Origin: Sipunculus nudus
Taxonomy: Eukaryota > Annelida > Sipuncula > Golfingiida > Sipunculidae
Reading direction: 5' to 3'
Assembly: GCA_026874595.1 (NCBI GenBank)
Contig: CM049308.1
Location: 25,260,367 to 25,324,366 of the forward strand
DNA: 64,000 nt
In this document: positions 21,131 through 31,904 of the stretch, in pieces
Layout: every line of letters starts with the position of its first letter
Numbering within the stretch: position 1 is the stretch's first letter
Position numbers and translations under genes: made by a program
The notes under the pieces: model-generated
The model's database searches: none
Told to the model about the DNA's origin: nothing
The model's input: the letters and a program-made list of their open reading frames with translations, nothing else

Positions 21131-23130
21131 TATATATTCACATAATCTCCTGGTAGTTAAATGTGCACTGTGCCATATACCTGATTTTAAAGGTTATTGT
21201 TCCCGCAGTGACCTCTCCGATATGAGAATAAATAATTTTTAATGTACACATTATTTTGAGTAATTTTTGCGTGTTTCAAGTTGCGTGGAGGATACCACCG
21301 AGAGCAGCCGAAGTGCCATCGGCAAAGACCGGAAAGCCTGCGTCGTCGCTGGATTATTGTGCATATTAATAAACCGTGCCGTCAGTGACGGATTTAAGCA
21401 TGTTCGACCTGACATTGGACCCTGTCACTAACCTACTTGAAGGGTCTGTAAATGTGAACAACAGGTGACCCTCGGTCCCTTGGCACTCATGTTTCATGTC
21501 AGCATGCAATAATGGCAGAAGCGGGTCCAGTGTGTGTGGATGTGTGTGTGTGGGGGGGGGGATCCAGGGGGTCCGGACCCCCCCCCCCCCCGCCACCACC
21601 CTGTATTCGCTTCTCCTACTAACGAGGTATGCATATTCCAATTTCTTTCTTTTAAAAATCCTTGCCTTAAAATAAACATTTAAATTATCTTTCACCTTAT
21701 ATGAACCTAGTCTGTATATGTCCAAAAATAATAAATGTAACCAGTCAAAGATCTTCGAAAATCTAAATGCCCCCGCGCCCCATTTCGTTTCGCAAATATA
21801 AACATCATCACTGACCAGGTTCAAGGTTGACATACAAATGTACGAATTTCTTGCCAGGAGCACAGCGCCATAAAATAACTGTAAAAATGGTTGTACTTAT
21901 TGAAACACTATCCTACTAAAAATCGATATTTTATTTTTACTTTAAGAATGAAAAAAATGAGCCGATATTCCTCGCCTCATTTAATACATACATCCCCCCA
22001 AGCCCGATAAAAAGCATGGTTACCGGATTTATCAGATAGTTGGAATATATACGCAAAATGCTCACCCACACGTTATTCAGCCATAATGTAATAACATCAT
22101 TATACAGTTTGCTAAGTTGTGGAACAAAAAATTTCTAAATCTACATCATTTCATCCATTCATATAATTGGTTCACCTTGTGTGATGTGTTTTTCTTATAC
22201 ACTTAATTTTGTAATATAAATACGAAGTACTCCTGGACATATGTTTAAAACTGATGGGATACACAAGTTTAATTAAAATAATTAATTTAAATATATTGAT
22301 TTTTTTTTTGGTTTTTCGTGTGTTTTTTTTTTCCTTGGTAGCTCCAGTTAAATTTTACTTAAAGATTTTTGCTTTATATCGTCTTCCGTTATTTTGAAAA
22401 AAAAAAATGCATTCCCATTGTCACACGTTCGTATTAATTTAAACGTTATTGTGATAGAGAGATGTTTCAGCGTATAAACTGTAGGCCTATTGTACCTTTC
22501 CTTTATAAGTTCTCCCAGTCTCTCCACATCACCATCAATGACCATCGTCTCTGTCTTCACTCATGCTGGCTTTGCTTTAGGCTCGTGCTGTTAACACAGG
22601 GATGCCCTCCCTTCCTGACGTCATGGTCATGAATTCCCACGTGGACATCGCTCTCGCTGACGCGCGTATATATATGTTATCGCTCTAGTGTTATTAAAGA
22701 TGCGATTTTTATTGCGCCCGCGTTCGCTCCCGCGTTCGTGTTTATGGCAACGCAGCTTAATATATAATACAATAATAATAATCTTGTTCTTGAAACTACA
22801 AACAATATTCCCTTCTAAAAACCTTATTAATACATGTTTAAATATTGTAAAGGTTTGGTAACATTATATTTAATCTTTCTTTGCACACAAAAATGTGTGG
22901 TTTTATTTACTGATTGAGAATGTAAGATGAGATGTTCTTTGTCATCGTTTTCATCGTCATTACATGTCTGTAACATTTAATCAATTCGTTATAGTTAGAA
23001 ATACAACTCATTCATGTTTTCTCTTAGTTTAATGATAACATGTTTACAACATTAATGTTTAATGTTCTTTGCAAAATGTGTGATTTTATTAACGGATTTT
23101 GGACGAATGATGAAACATCCTTTGTCGTGT
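21131..23130. other. Intergenic stretch, unit A: no gene recognised
   Basis: AT-rich. It holds the 13-bp palindrome CCGTCAGTGACGG near 21,380, a 'ggatccagggggtccgg' motif flanked by poly-G and poly-C runs (about 21,551-21,592), and poly-T runs around 22,300-22,330. Frames here (for example 21,366-21,863 minus) have proline-rich and low-complexity content and no family I recognise. The unit B equivalent is 48,096-50,103. Confidence 0.5.
22487..22765 (-). promoter_or_regulatory. CpG-containing, TATA-bearing minus-strand promoter candidate with short ORF, unit A
   Basis: In an AT-rich setting, 22,640-22,760 is unusually CpG-rich (cccgcgttcgctcccgcgttcg, cgctgacgcgcg). On the minus strand a TATATATAT box (about 22,667-22,676) is followed by an ATG at 22,648 opening a 23-codon frame (MSTWEFMTMTSGREG..., to 22,577). 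A further frame to 22,550-22,487 (TMVIDGDVERLGELIKER) ends at AAAG|GTAC. It could be the first exon of a minus-strand gene or a mobile-element fragment. I do not recognise the peptide. Confidence 0.25.
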
Positions 23131-23985
23131 TTTTTTTAGCTCAGCTGATTGAAAATGATCTAAGCCATACAGATCCCTCTATGTCTGTCTGTTAACAAGG
23201 TAAAAATGGTAACTGATGGACCTAGAATCTTCTTACTTATATCAAGAGAGGTCCGTGACACATCTCCCTTCACACCCTAAATCAGATCTATTCTTCGAGT
23301 AATTGGACCTGTTTGTGCATCCCAAAATAATCATAAAAGTGATACAATAGCTCTAGTATCGGAATAACAAACACATTGATTGCTGTGATTCTGGACTTGC
23401 ATATTGATCATGGACAGTTTTATAATTTCCTGAAGATTTTTTGCACCACCTGTATTTTATCTAATTTGTACGCGTTTGTTGTCTCTGAGACCATCAGATG
23501 ACGAAGTCCGGACTTTAACAGAGCACAAAACGTAAGCGTTAGACCTAGAAACTTCTAACTGTACATCCAGAAAGGTACTAAGCAAATATCCATGGAAACA
23601 TGAAATTAGGTCAATGGGATCTATATTCTGCGTGTCATAGAAAAAAGACAACATTTGAGCACCCTGAAAGTCAGATGGGCACTAATTTTATCTGTTTGGC
23701 AAAGGGGGGGGGGGGTGGTCTGGGAACTTTTTTTAACCTGAAATTAGATCATGGTGACCTATATTCTGCGAACTATGGGAGAAAAACATGATTTTGAGCA
23801 CCTAAACAGTTAGACAGATGGCAAAATCTGTAAAAGCTTTTAAGATGACTGATTTTTTACATCAAATTTGGTGATGCTAGCTCTTGCCGTTTTTGAGATA
23901 GCATGGGTTGACGTAAGGACGACAGACGACGGCGGACGGCGGACGCTGCTCCATCGCATAAGCTCACAGATTCGCTAAAAATAGA
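23131..23985. repeat. Bivalve-type TTTAGCTCAGCTGA / GGACGACGG repeat, unit A
   Basis: The left end TTTTTAGCTCAGCTGATTG and the right end (ACGACGGCGGACGGCGGACG ... AAGCTCACAGATTCGCTAAAA) face each other as imperfect inverted ends. The left end matches the reverse complement of the right end of the intron-3 repeat (about 2,640-2,720). Two internal segments ('cctatattctgcg', 'aaattaggtcaatgggat') recur diverged. There is no transposase, so it is a non-autonomous or decayed interspersed repeat. Confidence 0.6.
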
Positions 23986-25093
23986 CATTACGTTTTAATT
24001 AAAAGAAGAAAGAAATGAAATATTGTGATCATATAAAAAGTCCTTAAATATGGGATTTTGTAAGACATCGATACATAACACGTCTTCTGTACAACTCTAG
24101 TTAACATAATTGATATTCAGAGGAAATTTATAAGAACTTTATAATTATTGTTTGAGTCTAGGTGGCATACAGCACAGAACTTTATTCAGAGAAAATGGCC
24201 ACAGGGCCAACAATTCCCAACATTATTCAACATAATTAAAATTCTTTTTAACAACCGAGTGAAAATAATTTGAATATATATGTTAATAAACAATATGTTT
24301 GTTTATTTATTTATTAACATATTTTCTATTATATTAAACTTTTGATATGTATTAGTAATTGGTGAATATTTTCAGACAGATAACATGTATAGAATATACA
24401 TGTTCACACAGCATTTAAAGAAGATATATGCATATGTCATTGTCTGCATTTATTTCGATAATTGTCAGTTTGTGTGCATTCACTGTCTATTCTGTTTTTT
24501 TTTTTTTGCATGTATTTCGATAATTGTCAAGTTGTATGCATTCACTGCCTTTTCTATTTTAACATGAATTGTTTAATTTGGTATTTAGTTTATGAGAAAC
24601 CTTAGCCAGATGCATTTAATTTTGTTTATTTAGTTCTCTGTGTTTATATTAAGTTTGTTCATTTAACTGACTATATTCAGACTATTGAGATAAGGTGGCA
24701 TTCAGTATAAACGTATATGCGTTACATATGTTTATGGGTATTCGACTAGGAATCGGACACAGCCTCTCTCGAGTGATGATTATAAACGTATCCATATGCA
24801 GCATGTTTCGACCGCTCACTGAAGGGTCTGAAAATGCGCACGCATTGTTACGGACGGCGCAATTTCACACATTGACGTAAGTGATAGGGTTTTCCTCTGG
24901 CAGATGACTTTTCTACTCGTAAAGCGTATTAGTACTTTTACCACACCCCAAATTTGGCTGCAAACGTACCGGATGAATATACGTATTACTGGAATTACTC
25001 GAAGAGTATATAAAATATCAGCCGCCAGCGAGAGATTCTGCAGTTGTCCAAAAGTATCTGTAGGGGCCTTTCGAAACCAGGTACCCTTGTGTT

Positions 25094-25282
25094 TCATGTG
25101 GCCGTTCCGTTTATTTTACACCGCGTGCAGTTGGTAACTTTGTTTCCATCTGAAAATGGTTTAGCTCTTCCATTTACTGTGCACCACGTACAACTGGTAG
25201 CATAGGTCCCATCGCAATACGGGGGGCTGGTACATATGACGGAACTGCGTAATTCGTTTTCAGGACACTTTCCTTCCCACAT
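25094..25282 (-). CDS. Cys-rich small ORF (hypothetical, possible exon), unit A
   Basis: 62 codons, minus strand. Seven cysteines, with two matching motifs CTWCTVNG and CTRCKING about 20 residues apart, and PFSDGN between them. The spacing recalls small extracellular Cys-rich modules (VWC or pacifastin-like), but I cannot assign a family. There is no signal peptide, and splice boundaries were not resolved. The identical copy in unit B adds no conservation evidence because that block is near-identical throughout. Confidence 0.25.
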   Translation of the reverse strand: MWEGKCPENELRSSVICTSPPYCDGTYATSCTWCTVNGRAKPFSDGNKVTNCTRCKINGTAT

Positions 25283-26327
25283 TTTTCGTTCATGACGTCA
25301 GGTACGGAAGCACAGTGTTTTTTTAAATAAATTTAATTAAACTAAACTCCAAGATTGCATGGACTTTGTTTGCTGAGAAAATGAGGGGGTATTAATGTAT
25401 ATTACTACAAACACCGCATTTTTAGTAATCTCTTGGTTTACAAATATTTTGTGGAAAAGCTAAAGGTGGGGGACCGGGAAATATACCCAAATGAAATAAA
25501 ATGTGATATGGCTGAATGACAAGCATTTAAATCATAAATACGAACATTTAATAATGGGAATTGACGAATGCGTCATGAAACTTAAGCTGGAATCTCCAGC
25601 ATCCAGTCGAAAAATCGTATCAAATCGCTTGTAGAATAAGGCCATTGGTTGTTTTTACCAAATATAGGTACAATATGCATTTCATGACGGTTTAGGAAAC
25701 CAGTTAAAGTATATAAGCTGCGTTTACTGGAGGCTGCTAAAAAAATCTATGGACCCGGGCTTAAGGTTCGTGGATGTCTTATTCCGCCCCACCCCCATGG
25801 ATCGTCACGTATACGTCTGTATTTATTACTCATCTTATTGTATAGTGTACTAAAACAATTGTGGCATTAATTCAGGAGTAGTGATATGCCGGTCGAGCGG
25901 TCACTGGATGTATAGATATATAATAAATAATCTTTAAATGTCAGTTGACAAAGGTCAGTTTACGTAAAGCGATAAACACTTTAGTTCTCCTGTTGTTCAT
26001 AGGTTTCACTCGCGTGATAACATGTATTACTTGGGTCTAATTAATGGCATTGGTCCGGTTGCATAAAGCATCGCAAGGTCGCGAAGCGTTCAGATAAGGT
26101 CAAGTGTGAGAGTCGGATGGATAGACCATTGCAGATCGCCATATGTTGCAAGCCACCAACAATTCGCAAGTCAATCGCAGCTGATTTTAACCAAAATTGG
26201 CCATGGAATTCATACGCATTTGATCAGGAAGTTGGGAAGACACATCAGTACTTCAACAATTTTCCATTAGGAACACGTAATCCATTAGGAATAAATAAAT
26301 AAGACTAAATATATAATGATGACATGT

Positions 26328-26330
<3 letters not shown>

Positions 26331-26402
<72 letters not shown>
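26331..26402. repeat. TA microsatellite, unit A
   Basis: About 36 TA units. The orthologous run in unit B (53,311-53,361) is only about 25 units. Just downstream, 'tatccgaaaacatcgggttgacaa' resembles the subterminal part of the pogo-like MITE, a likely decayed fragment. Confidence 0.8.
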
Positions 26403-26404
<2 letters not shown>

Positions 26405-26539
26405 TCACAATATCGCATGCATATAGATTAGTGCGTCGTTTATCCGAAAACATCGGGTTGACAACCTTTTGTTCGGATATATGATTTTGCATGAGACTGC
26501 GCCTAGATTTTTGTGATTACTGCCGAGTTCCAGTAGGTA

Positions 26540-27718
26540 ATTTAGGGCCCTGCGCCGGCCGAAAAATTGAACCCGCACCCGCCCCGCATCATACCCTGTC
26601 AGCCCGCAGCCCGCCCCGCAGTCAAAAAAAAATTCAGCCCGCCCCGCCCCGCAGTTACTATGATTCTTGCAGCCCGCACAGTAATCCTTCAAACCATAAT
26701 TCGTAAAATATTTTAAAAGACATGTTTGATAGCTTGAATGGATTTAATATATACATAATAATCTAGCACACCTTAAATATGTTTTCATATTTTACAGGGT
26801 AAATAAACAAACCTTTGGTTTATTGTGTCTGCTTCTACTTAAATTTATGAATAAAAGTAAAGAAAAAAATGTAGATTTCTTCAAAGTATGTCAACCTGAG
26901 GCTTTGTGCAGTTCTAGGTCAACTGAGTCACCTACAGAGCCAGCTGTAGCCACACACTCTCTATTACAAGATCAAAGTTAATCAAGCCCTTGCTTCACTC
27001 CCAGCGGTAATCTGTGAGACCTAACACAGTACAGGGTTACAGTCCATATACAACTTCAGGCCAGGTAACTTTATATGACCAGTTCCCATTGGTAGGACCA
27101 TTGTTTAAAATCTAGAAATCAGGCCAGGTAACTTTATATGACCAGTTCCCATTGGTAGGACCATTGTTTAAAATCTAGATTTCAGGCCAGGTAACTTTAT
27201 ATGACCAGTTCCCATTGGTAGGACCATTGTTTAAAATCTAGATTTCAGGCCAGGTAACTTTATATGACCAGTTCCCATTGGTAGGACCATTGTTTAAAAT
27301 CTTGATTTCATAATAATGATAATGCATCATCTATTTTGTATAAAAAATGACGTTATACTTAGAAAAGAAATATTCGCATAGTGTTGTTACAATTGTCAGT
27401 CAGTATAAGGGCTAAACAGGAATAAATTAAAATTGATTAACATTTATCTTTTCATATTACTATTTTTACAACACCTGAAAACATTTAATACAAAAAAATA
27501 ATTGTCTTCAGATGATAGTTTTTTAAGTAGAAACTTATTCATGCTCTACTGAACTGATCATCAACCCGCAGCCAGCCCCGCCCCGGACAAACTTAATTTC
27601 GGCCCACCCCGTCCCGCACTTTCTTAGATGTAGCCTGCCCCGCCCCGCAAAGAATCCAAAAATGGGGCCCGCAGGGGCCCACGGGCTGTGGGTCAAAACC
27701 CACCCCGCTCAGGGCCCT
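26540..27718. mobile_element. hAT-like non-autonomous element with GC-rich ends and an internal 63-bp tandem repeat, unit A
   Basis: Flanked by the 8-bp direct repeat AGTAGGTA (26,532-26,539 and 27,719-27,726). Inverted ends AGGGCCCTG and CAGGGCCCT; on the left, 4 extra bases (attt) lie between duplication and inverted repeat. Subterminal tracts of CCCGCCCCGC occur at both sides (26,570-26,660; 27,565-27,715). The interior holds four 63-bp tandem units at 27,057-27,308 ('caggccaggtaactttatat' start). An 8-bp duplication is the hAT hallmark. No transposase. Confidence 0.75.
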
Positions 27719-27730
27719 AGTAGGTATCAG

Positions 27731-27910
27731 ATCATGACTCACCCAAATCAATTAAGATAGCCCTTAATCAAAGTTTGACTATATATTGTTACACTTTCGA
27801 TCGATTGAATAAATTTATCAACTGGAACACATCAAAATTATCATTGGGAAACCAATTGTCCTGGAATCAATCGCTAATGTACCTGCATCATGACACGCGT
27901 GGCTACCAAG
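27731..27910 (+). CDS. Possible Ig-like phase 1-1 exon, unit A
   Basis: An open 180-base stretch between GTATCAG| and CAAG|GTAAGG, phase 1 at both ends, which is the usual symmetry for extracellular module exons. The peptide has IALNQSLTIYCY, FINWN and SWNQSLMYLHHDTRGY, recalling the C, W and D-x-G-Y landmarks of an Ig fold, but the second Cys is not in this exon. The hAT-like element sits 4 bases before its acceptor and a Harbinger-like MITE sits in its donor. It lies upstream of the exon-4-like remnant at 28,577, which also accepts phase 1. The acceptor lacks a good pyrimidine tract, so this may not be used. Confidence 0.3.
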
Positions 27911-27914
27911 GTAA

Positions 27915-28252
27915 GGCCAAAATAAAAAAAAGGTATGGTTCTCAGGCCCTTTTTTCAGAAATCAATGCGGGCGGCCGCTTTTTTTATTATAATTTTTTTT
28001 GTATGTTTCGATAAAAATGTCAAATGATAAGGGAAAAGCATGAAAATAACAGTTGTATTTTGCTAAATAAGTAAAAGCACTACAAAACAAAGGAAATTGT
28101 ATGGTTTTATCTTCTTGAAAGAAATGTCGGAGCGGCAGCAGCTCAAAATTGGAAAGTTTTTTTTTTGAAAATCAAAATAAAAATTTTTGATGCGGGGTTT
28201 TAAAATTGATGCGGGCGGTGCCTGAGAACCATACCTTTAATTTTTTTTGGCC
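27915..28252. mobile_element. Harbinger-like MITE copy 1, unit A
   Basis: 338 bp with inverted ends GGCCaaaataaaaaaa-ggtatggttctcaggc and its complement, flanked by TAA on both sides (27,912-27,914; 28,253-28,255). A 3-bp TWA duplication with GGC-starting ends is typical of PIF/Harbinger. 'gatgcggg' tracts lie near both ends. The insertion falls at +2 to +4 of a splice-donor-like GTAAGA and recreates GTAAGG. Confidence 0.8.
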
Positions 28253-28576
28253 TAAGACCTTTTTTTTTTTATCGCAGTTTTACTTAATATCTTCACATTA
28301 ACCGTAAATAACAATGTTTACATGGCGTTGCGACTCGAAATTTATAGGGGCACGTTTCGCAAAGTTCAGTGTTTCATATTGTTTTACTTCAATGTTGTTA
28401 ACTAACTTAATTGATTCATATTTTTCCAATATATATTATGCGTAATTATTGCTGAATTTAGAATAAAAATTTTCCCCTAAAAATGTATTTTTATACCTGC
28501 TGTGTTTTCGTGTTTTTACAGAAGGTATTCGAACCCTGACTGAGACGGATAAAAACAGATTAAATTTTTTTTACAG

Positions 28577-29012
28577 TACACTCTGAAGTGCCAACACTTC
28601 TTCCAACGACGGAAGCCGATGTGACTCGCAGGATGGTGTGTGATCACGTGACCCGACTGGTAGACAAAGACCTTCAGACTGGTCTGACTCTACCCGGACG
28701 TGGAGGACCCGGATGTACAGCCTCTTTTACGATCAACATGCTAACAAATAACACATCAAACGTAAATTTTCTGGTACGTGTTTTCGGAGAAAATCTTGGT
28801 CACGAAAATCTAATCGTGGCCCATGCAGACATACAGTCTAAGTCCAAAGGCCTATTCAAATTGGGTCACGTGATCAAACATATGTCGCCGGGATGGACGA
28901 GCTTGATTTCTACTGTAACATGGCCACTCCCAGCGTGCTACATTTGGTTGTGTTCGCAAAGAAAAAAGTCACAGAAATCGCAGCGATCAGATTGAAGGAA
29001 TTATTTGAGTGA
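28577..29012 (+). pseudogene. Frameshifted paralogue of FReD-gene exon 4 (lectin-like exon), unit A
   Basis: The acceptor ttttacag and phase 1 start match exon 4. The first ~100 codons align with exon 4 at about 80% identity ([36 protein letters not shown]). Near 28,880 two extra bases relative to exon 4 shift the frame, so the open frame stops at 28,995. The exon-4-like reading ([22 protein letters not shown]) continues in the other frame to a TGA at 29,010-29,012. No matching signal or FReD exons were found upstream within 8 kb. Most likely a dead or partial gene copy; a working gene with a novel C-terminus is less likely. Confidence 0.65.
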
Positions 29013-29811
29013 TCAAATACTCAATTTAATAATGGCGGGAATATCAATATATCTGTTTGGAGAGGATTCACTGCGGTTGATACGAAACTCATCAGCAGTA
29101 GAAATAAAAAAAAAATGGATAATATCGTAAAAAAATTGAACGAGGCAAGAATGGAGTACCTGTTTTTCATTATTTACTATTATTATACATTTACATTTAA
29201 ACTTTTAAACTGGTATTCGACATAAAAGGTCGTGCATATACATACATGATGTATTTGGATGCTTTAGTATATATTACGAAAGTAGGTACGGGAGAGTTAG
29301 AACTATATAACAAATATTAAATTTTCTCTTCACAATTAATTTTTTTTTGCGCTTGGAACAGCATCTTATCGTATTGCCATATTCAATGCAGTATAATTAT
29401 AATTTCGGGTGCGTTATATTGGTTTTTTTTCCTGCATAAATGAGGAATTATTGAGGAATGCTTGCAGCCTCTCCCAGCCTCTGTTTTGATTTATGTTCGA
29501 GGTCTTCATTATATACAACTATAGCGCTGTGCTTACGTCATTAATTACTCATATATCGATGACTGGTCGGTTTCTTTCTTAATCATTTAAATCGATCGCA
29601 TTTTTCATAAACGATCACATGCGATTATGTATGCACATCCAAAGAAATATGATCCTGATAAAATATTCTAAATTTGTCAGGGATATAAAAAAGGGCACAA
29701 AAACAGCAACAGCATTAAACTTGACTTCATACAACGAATGAGTATCAATAACCTCAGCATAATGTACAAATGAGACCAAATGTACTCGGTCAATATTTCA
29801 GGTATAATTCC
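29013..29811. other. Intergenic, no gene recognised
   Basis: AT-rich sequence between the exon-4 remnant and the second Harbinger-like MITE. I see only short unsupported frames and mononucleotide runs. The unit B equivalent is 55,971-56,770. Confidence 0.5.
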
Positions 29812-29814
29812 TTA

Positions 29815-30155
29815 GGCCAAAATAAAAAAAAAGGTATGGTTCTCAGGCACTTTTTATAAGAAATCAGTGCGGGCGGGCGGTTTTTTATTTTTTTTTAATT
29901 TTTGGTGTGCTTCGATAAAAATTTCAATTTTTTAAGGGAAAAGCATGATAAAAACAGATTTATTTTGCTAAACAAGTAAGAGCACTACATAATAAAGGAA
30001 ATTGTATGATTTTATCTTCTTTGAAAGAAATGTCCGAGCGGCTGAAGCTCAAAATTGGTAAGTTTCAATTGTAAATCAAGATAAAAATTGTTGATGCGGG
30101 GGTTTAAAATTGATGCGTGCGGTGCCTGAGAACCATACCTTTTATTTTTTTGGCC
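29815..30155. mobile_element. Harbinger-like MITE copy 2, unit A
   Basis: 341 bp, same family as 27,915-28,252, flanked by TTA (29,812-29,814; 30,156-30,158). The two copies differ by roughly 10-15% and insert into different TWA sites, so they are separate insertions. Confidence 0.8.
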
Positions 30156-30689
30156 TTACAGCTGATTTCACGGTAATATAGATTGTCCGTAAAACAATCC
30201 ATTTATAATCGATCATTGGTCGTCTTTTTATCTTCAAGTCATCGAATATGATTTCACAACCGTTTTCTACCCCTAAAAACGACAAACTGGAAGCAATGTT
30301 TAATAATTGTTATTTTGGTTTAAACAGTATTGTCTTGTACAGCAGCAAAGAAATAAGTAAAAAGGGCACTGCCCGATATTAATTCTTCTCCTCGAATACA
30401 GATAATTATGTCATATAATATAACACAAGGGTTAAAAATTGTTTACACAAATATACAAGAATATTCGCAAGTACTGTATATTACAATATTTCATAGTTAG
30501 CTTTAACAATAACAATATACCAACTGGATGCTGATGGATAGATTGTATTTATCACGTTGTGTAGAATGGCTGGGTATAGTTTAAGGAAATTTTAGGACTT
30601 GGCCAGGCAAACAATGTTATTTACGTCCCCAATCAGTAAAAGTGAAGATTATATGATTCAGCTATGAAGCAGTTGACGGCTACTTGAAC

Positions 30690-30900
30690 ATAATCTTCGC
30701 CGAATTCCTGTGAGACAAATAATCCAAAATGTGGCGAAACACTTCGAAAATGATTGAGAGATATTCAGCACTGGAGAATAGATATAAAGCAATCCCAGCT
30801 GATGACGTCAGTGAATGCGATGGCATAGGCGATAGACCTTTGCGATGTATCTGTGACGTCACCATTGTCTTATAAACAGATCTCGCAACCATAGGCATGT
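30690..30900. repeat. CRE-pair repeat, left of the satellites, unit A
   Basis: About 200 bp, homologous by eye to 35,300-35,475. It contains two perfect CRE palindromes TGACGTCA (30,803-30,810 and 30,854-30,861). Shared phrases include 'gagacaaataatcca', 'gacctttg' and 'attgtctt'. The minus ORF across it has no recognisable content. Confidence 0.6.
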
Positions 30901-31900
30901 AGTACGCTGTTACGTTATTGAGCTTTAAATTTCTTGTGATTACTTATGAAAAATAAACGTATTTCTCTTGTATCATGCTTGCTTTGTTTCTTTACAGTTT
31001 GATTTTAGAATTTTGGAAATTGTTCTCAAAAGGACATTATCCACAACAATATTACGCCTAGTCTTTCATACTATCAGTTCAGTTTTGTTTTATACAAAAG
31101 TTTCCAAGCAAAACCATTACAGCAAATAGTTTCAATACCTCGCATGCGACTGTTTAACATATTGTTATTGCTCAGCGTGTCGGTAAACAGTCCACGTGTG
31201 TGTCTGTTTATTAAAACAAGGCCGCGTGACTGTAGGTCCGAATGTGATCCGCAACACGCGATGTTTCAGCCAGCATGAACATGTATTACACCAAGTCAGT
31301 CAAGGCATATCTTGATTGACACGTGCCGTGGCCCAGGCGATGCACGCGCGACATTTCTATGTTGAAACCTGTGATCGCGTCCGGTCCACTATTTTAACAC
31401 TCGTTGCAGGAGTAAGCAAACGGTTTCAGGGCAATATGTTTGCAGGTACAAATTTATTGTAAAGGGAAAAAACTTATTTTTTTCGTGTTAATTCATCATG
31501 CTCGATAGGTGATTAGGCCCTTCTTAGAAAAATGTGTGCAACATGTCTTATTCATGCTAGTTTTACAGACAAACGTTGACTGCGACAAGGCCATACCGAT
31601 AAAAATATTGATATTTTAAAGACAAACATGTCTGTCAAATAAGTTAGAATAGTCGCCCCTGGCAATGATGCATAACCATGGTAAAACAATAACAAAACCC
31701 TGAATCGTGTTGTTGTAGACAACAAACAAAAAGTTATTTAATGTGCCTTTAAATACATTGATAGACTCAAGTGTATGTTACAAAATTTTCTCGTGCAATA
31801 ATGATTAAGGGTAAGCTAAAAATTGATCCGTTTTCTGTACTATATTTTATTTAAATATCAATTCATAAGAAAGCAATCAGTGAATACGTGAACCCTTATC
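30900..31900. other. Intergenic, no gene recognised
   Basis: No supported exon, RNA gene or element. Somewhat less AT-rich at 31,190-31,390, with several 'acgtg' and 'cgcg' motifs. The unit B equivalent is 57,858-58,858. Confidence 0.5.
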
Positions 31901-31904
31901 AGAG

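Noticed and set aside
26117-26302. Possible FReD-like exon upstream of the exon-4 remnant (peptide with WPWNSYAFDQ)
   Set aside because: No alignment to FReD exon 2 or 3 landmarks and no consistent splice sites.
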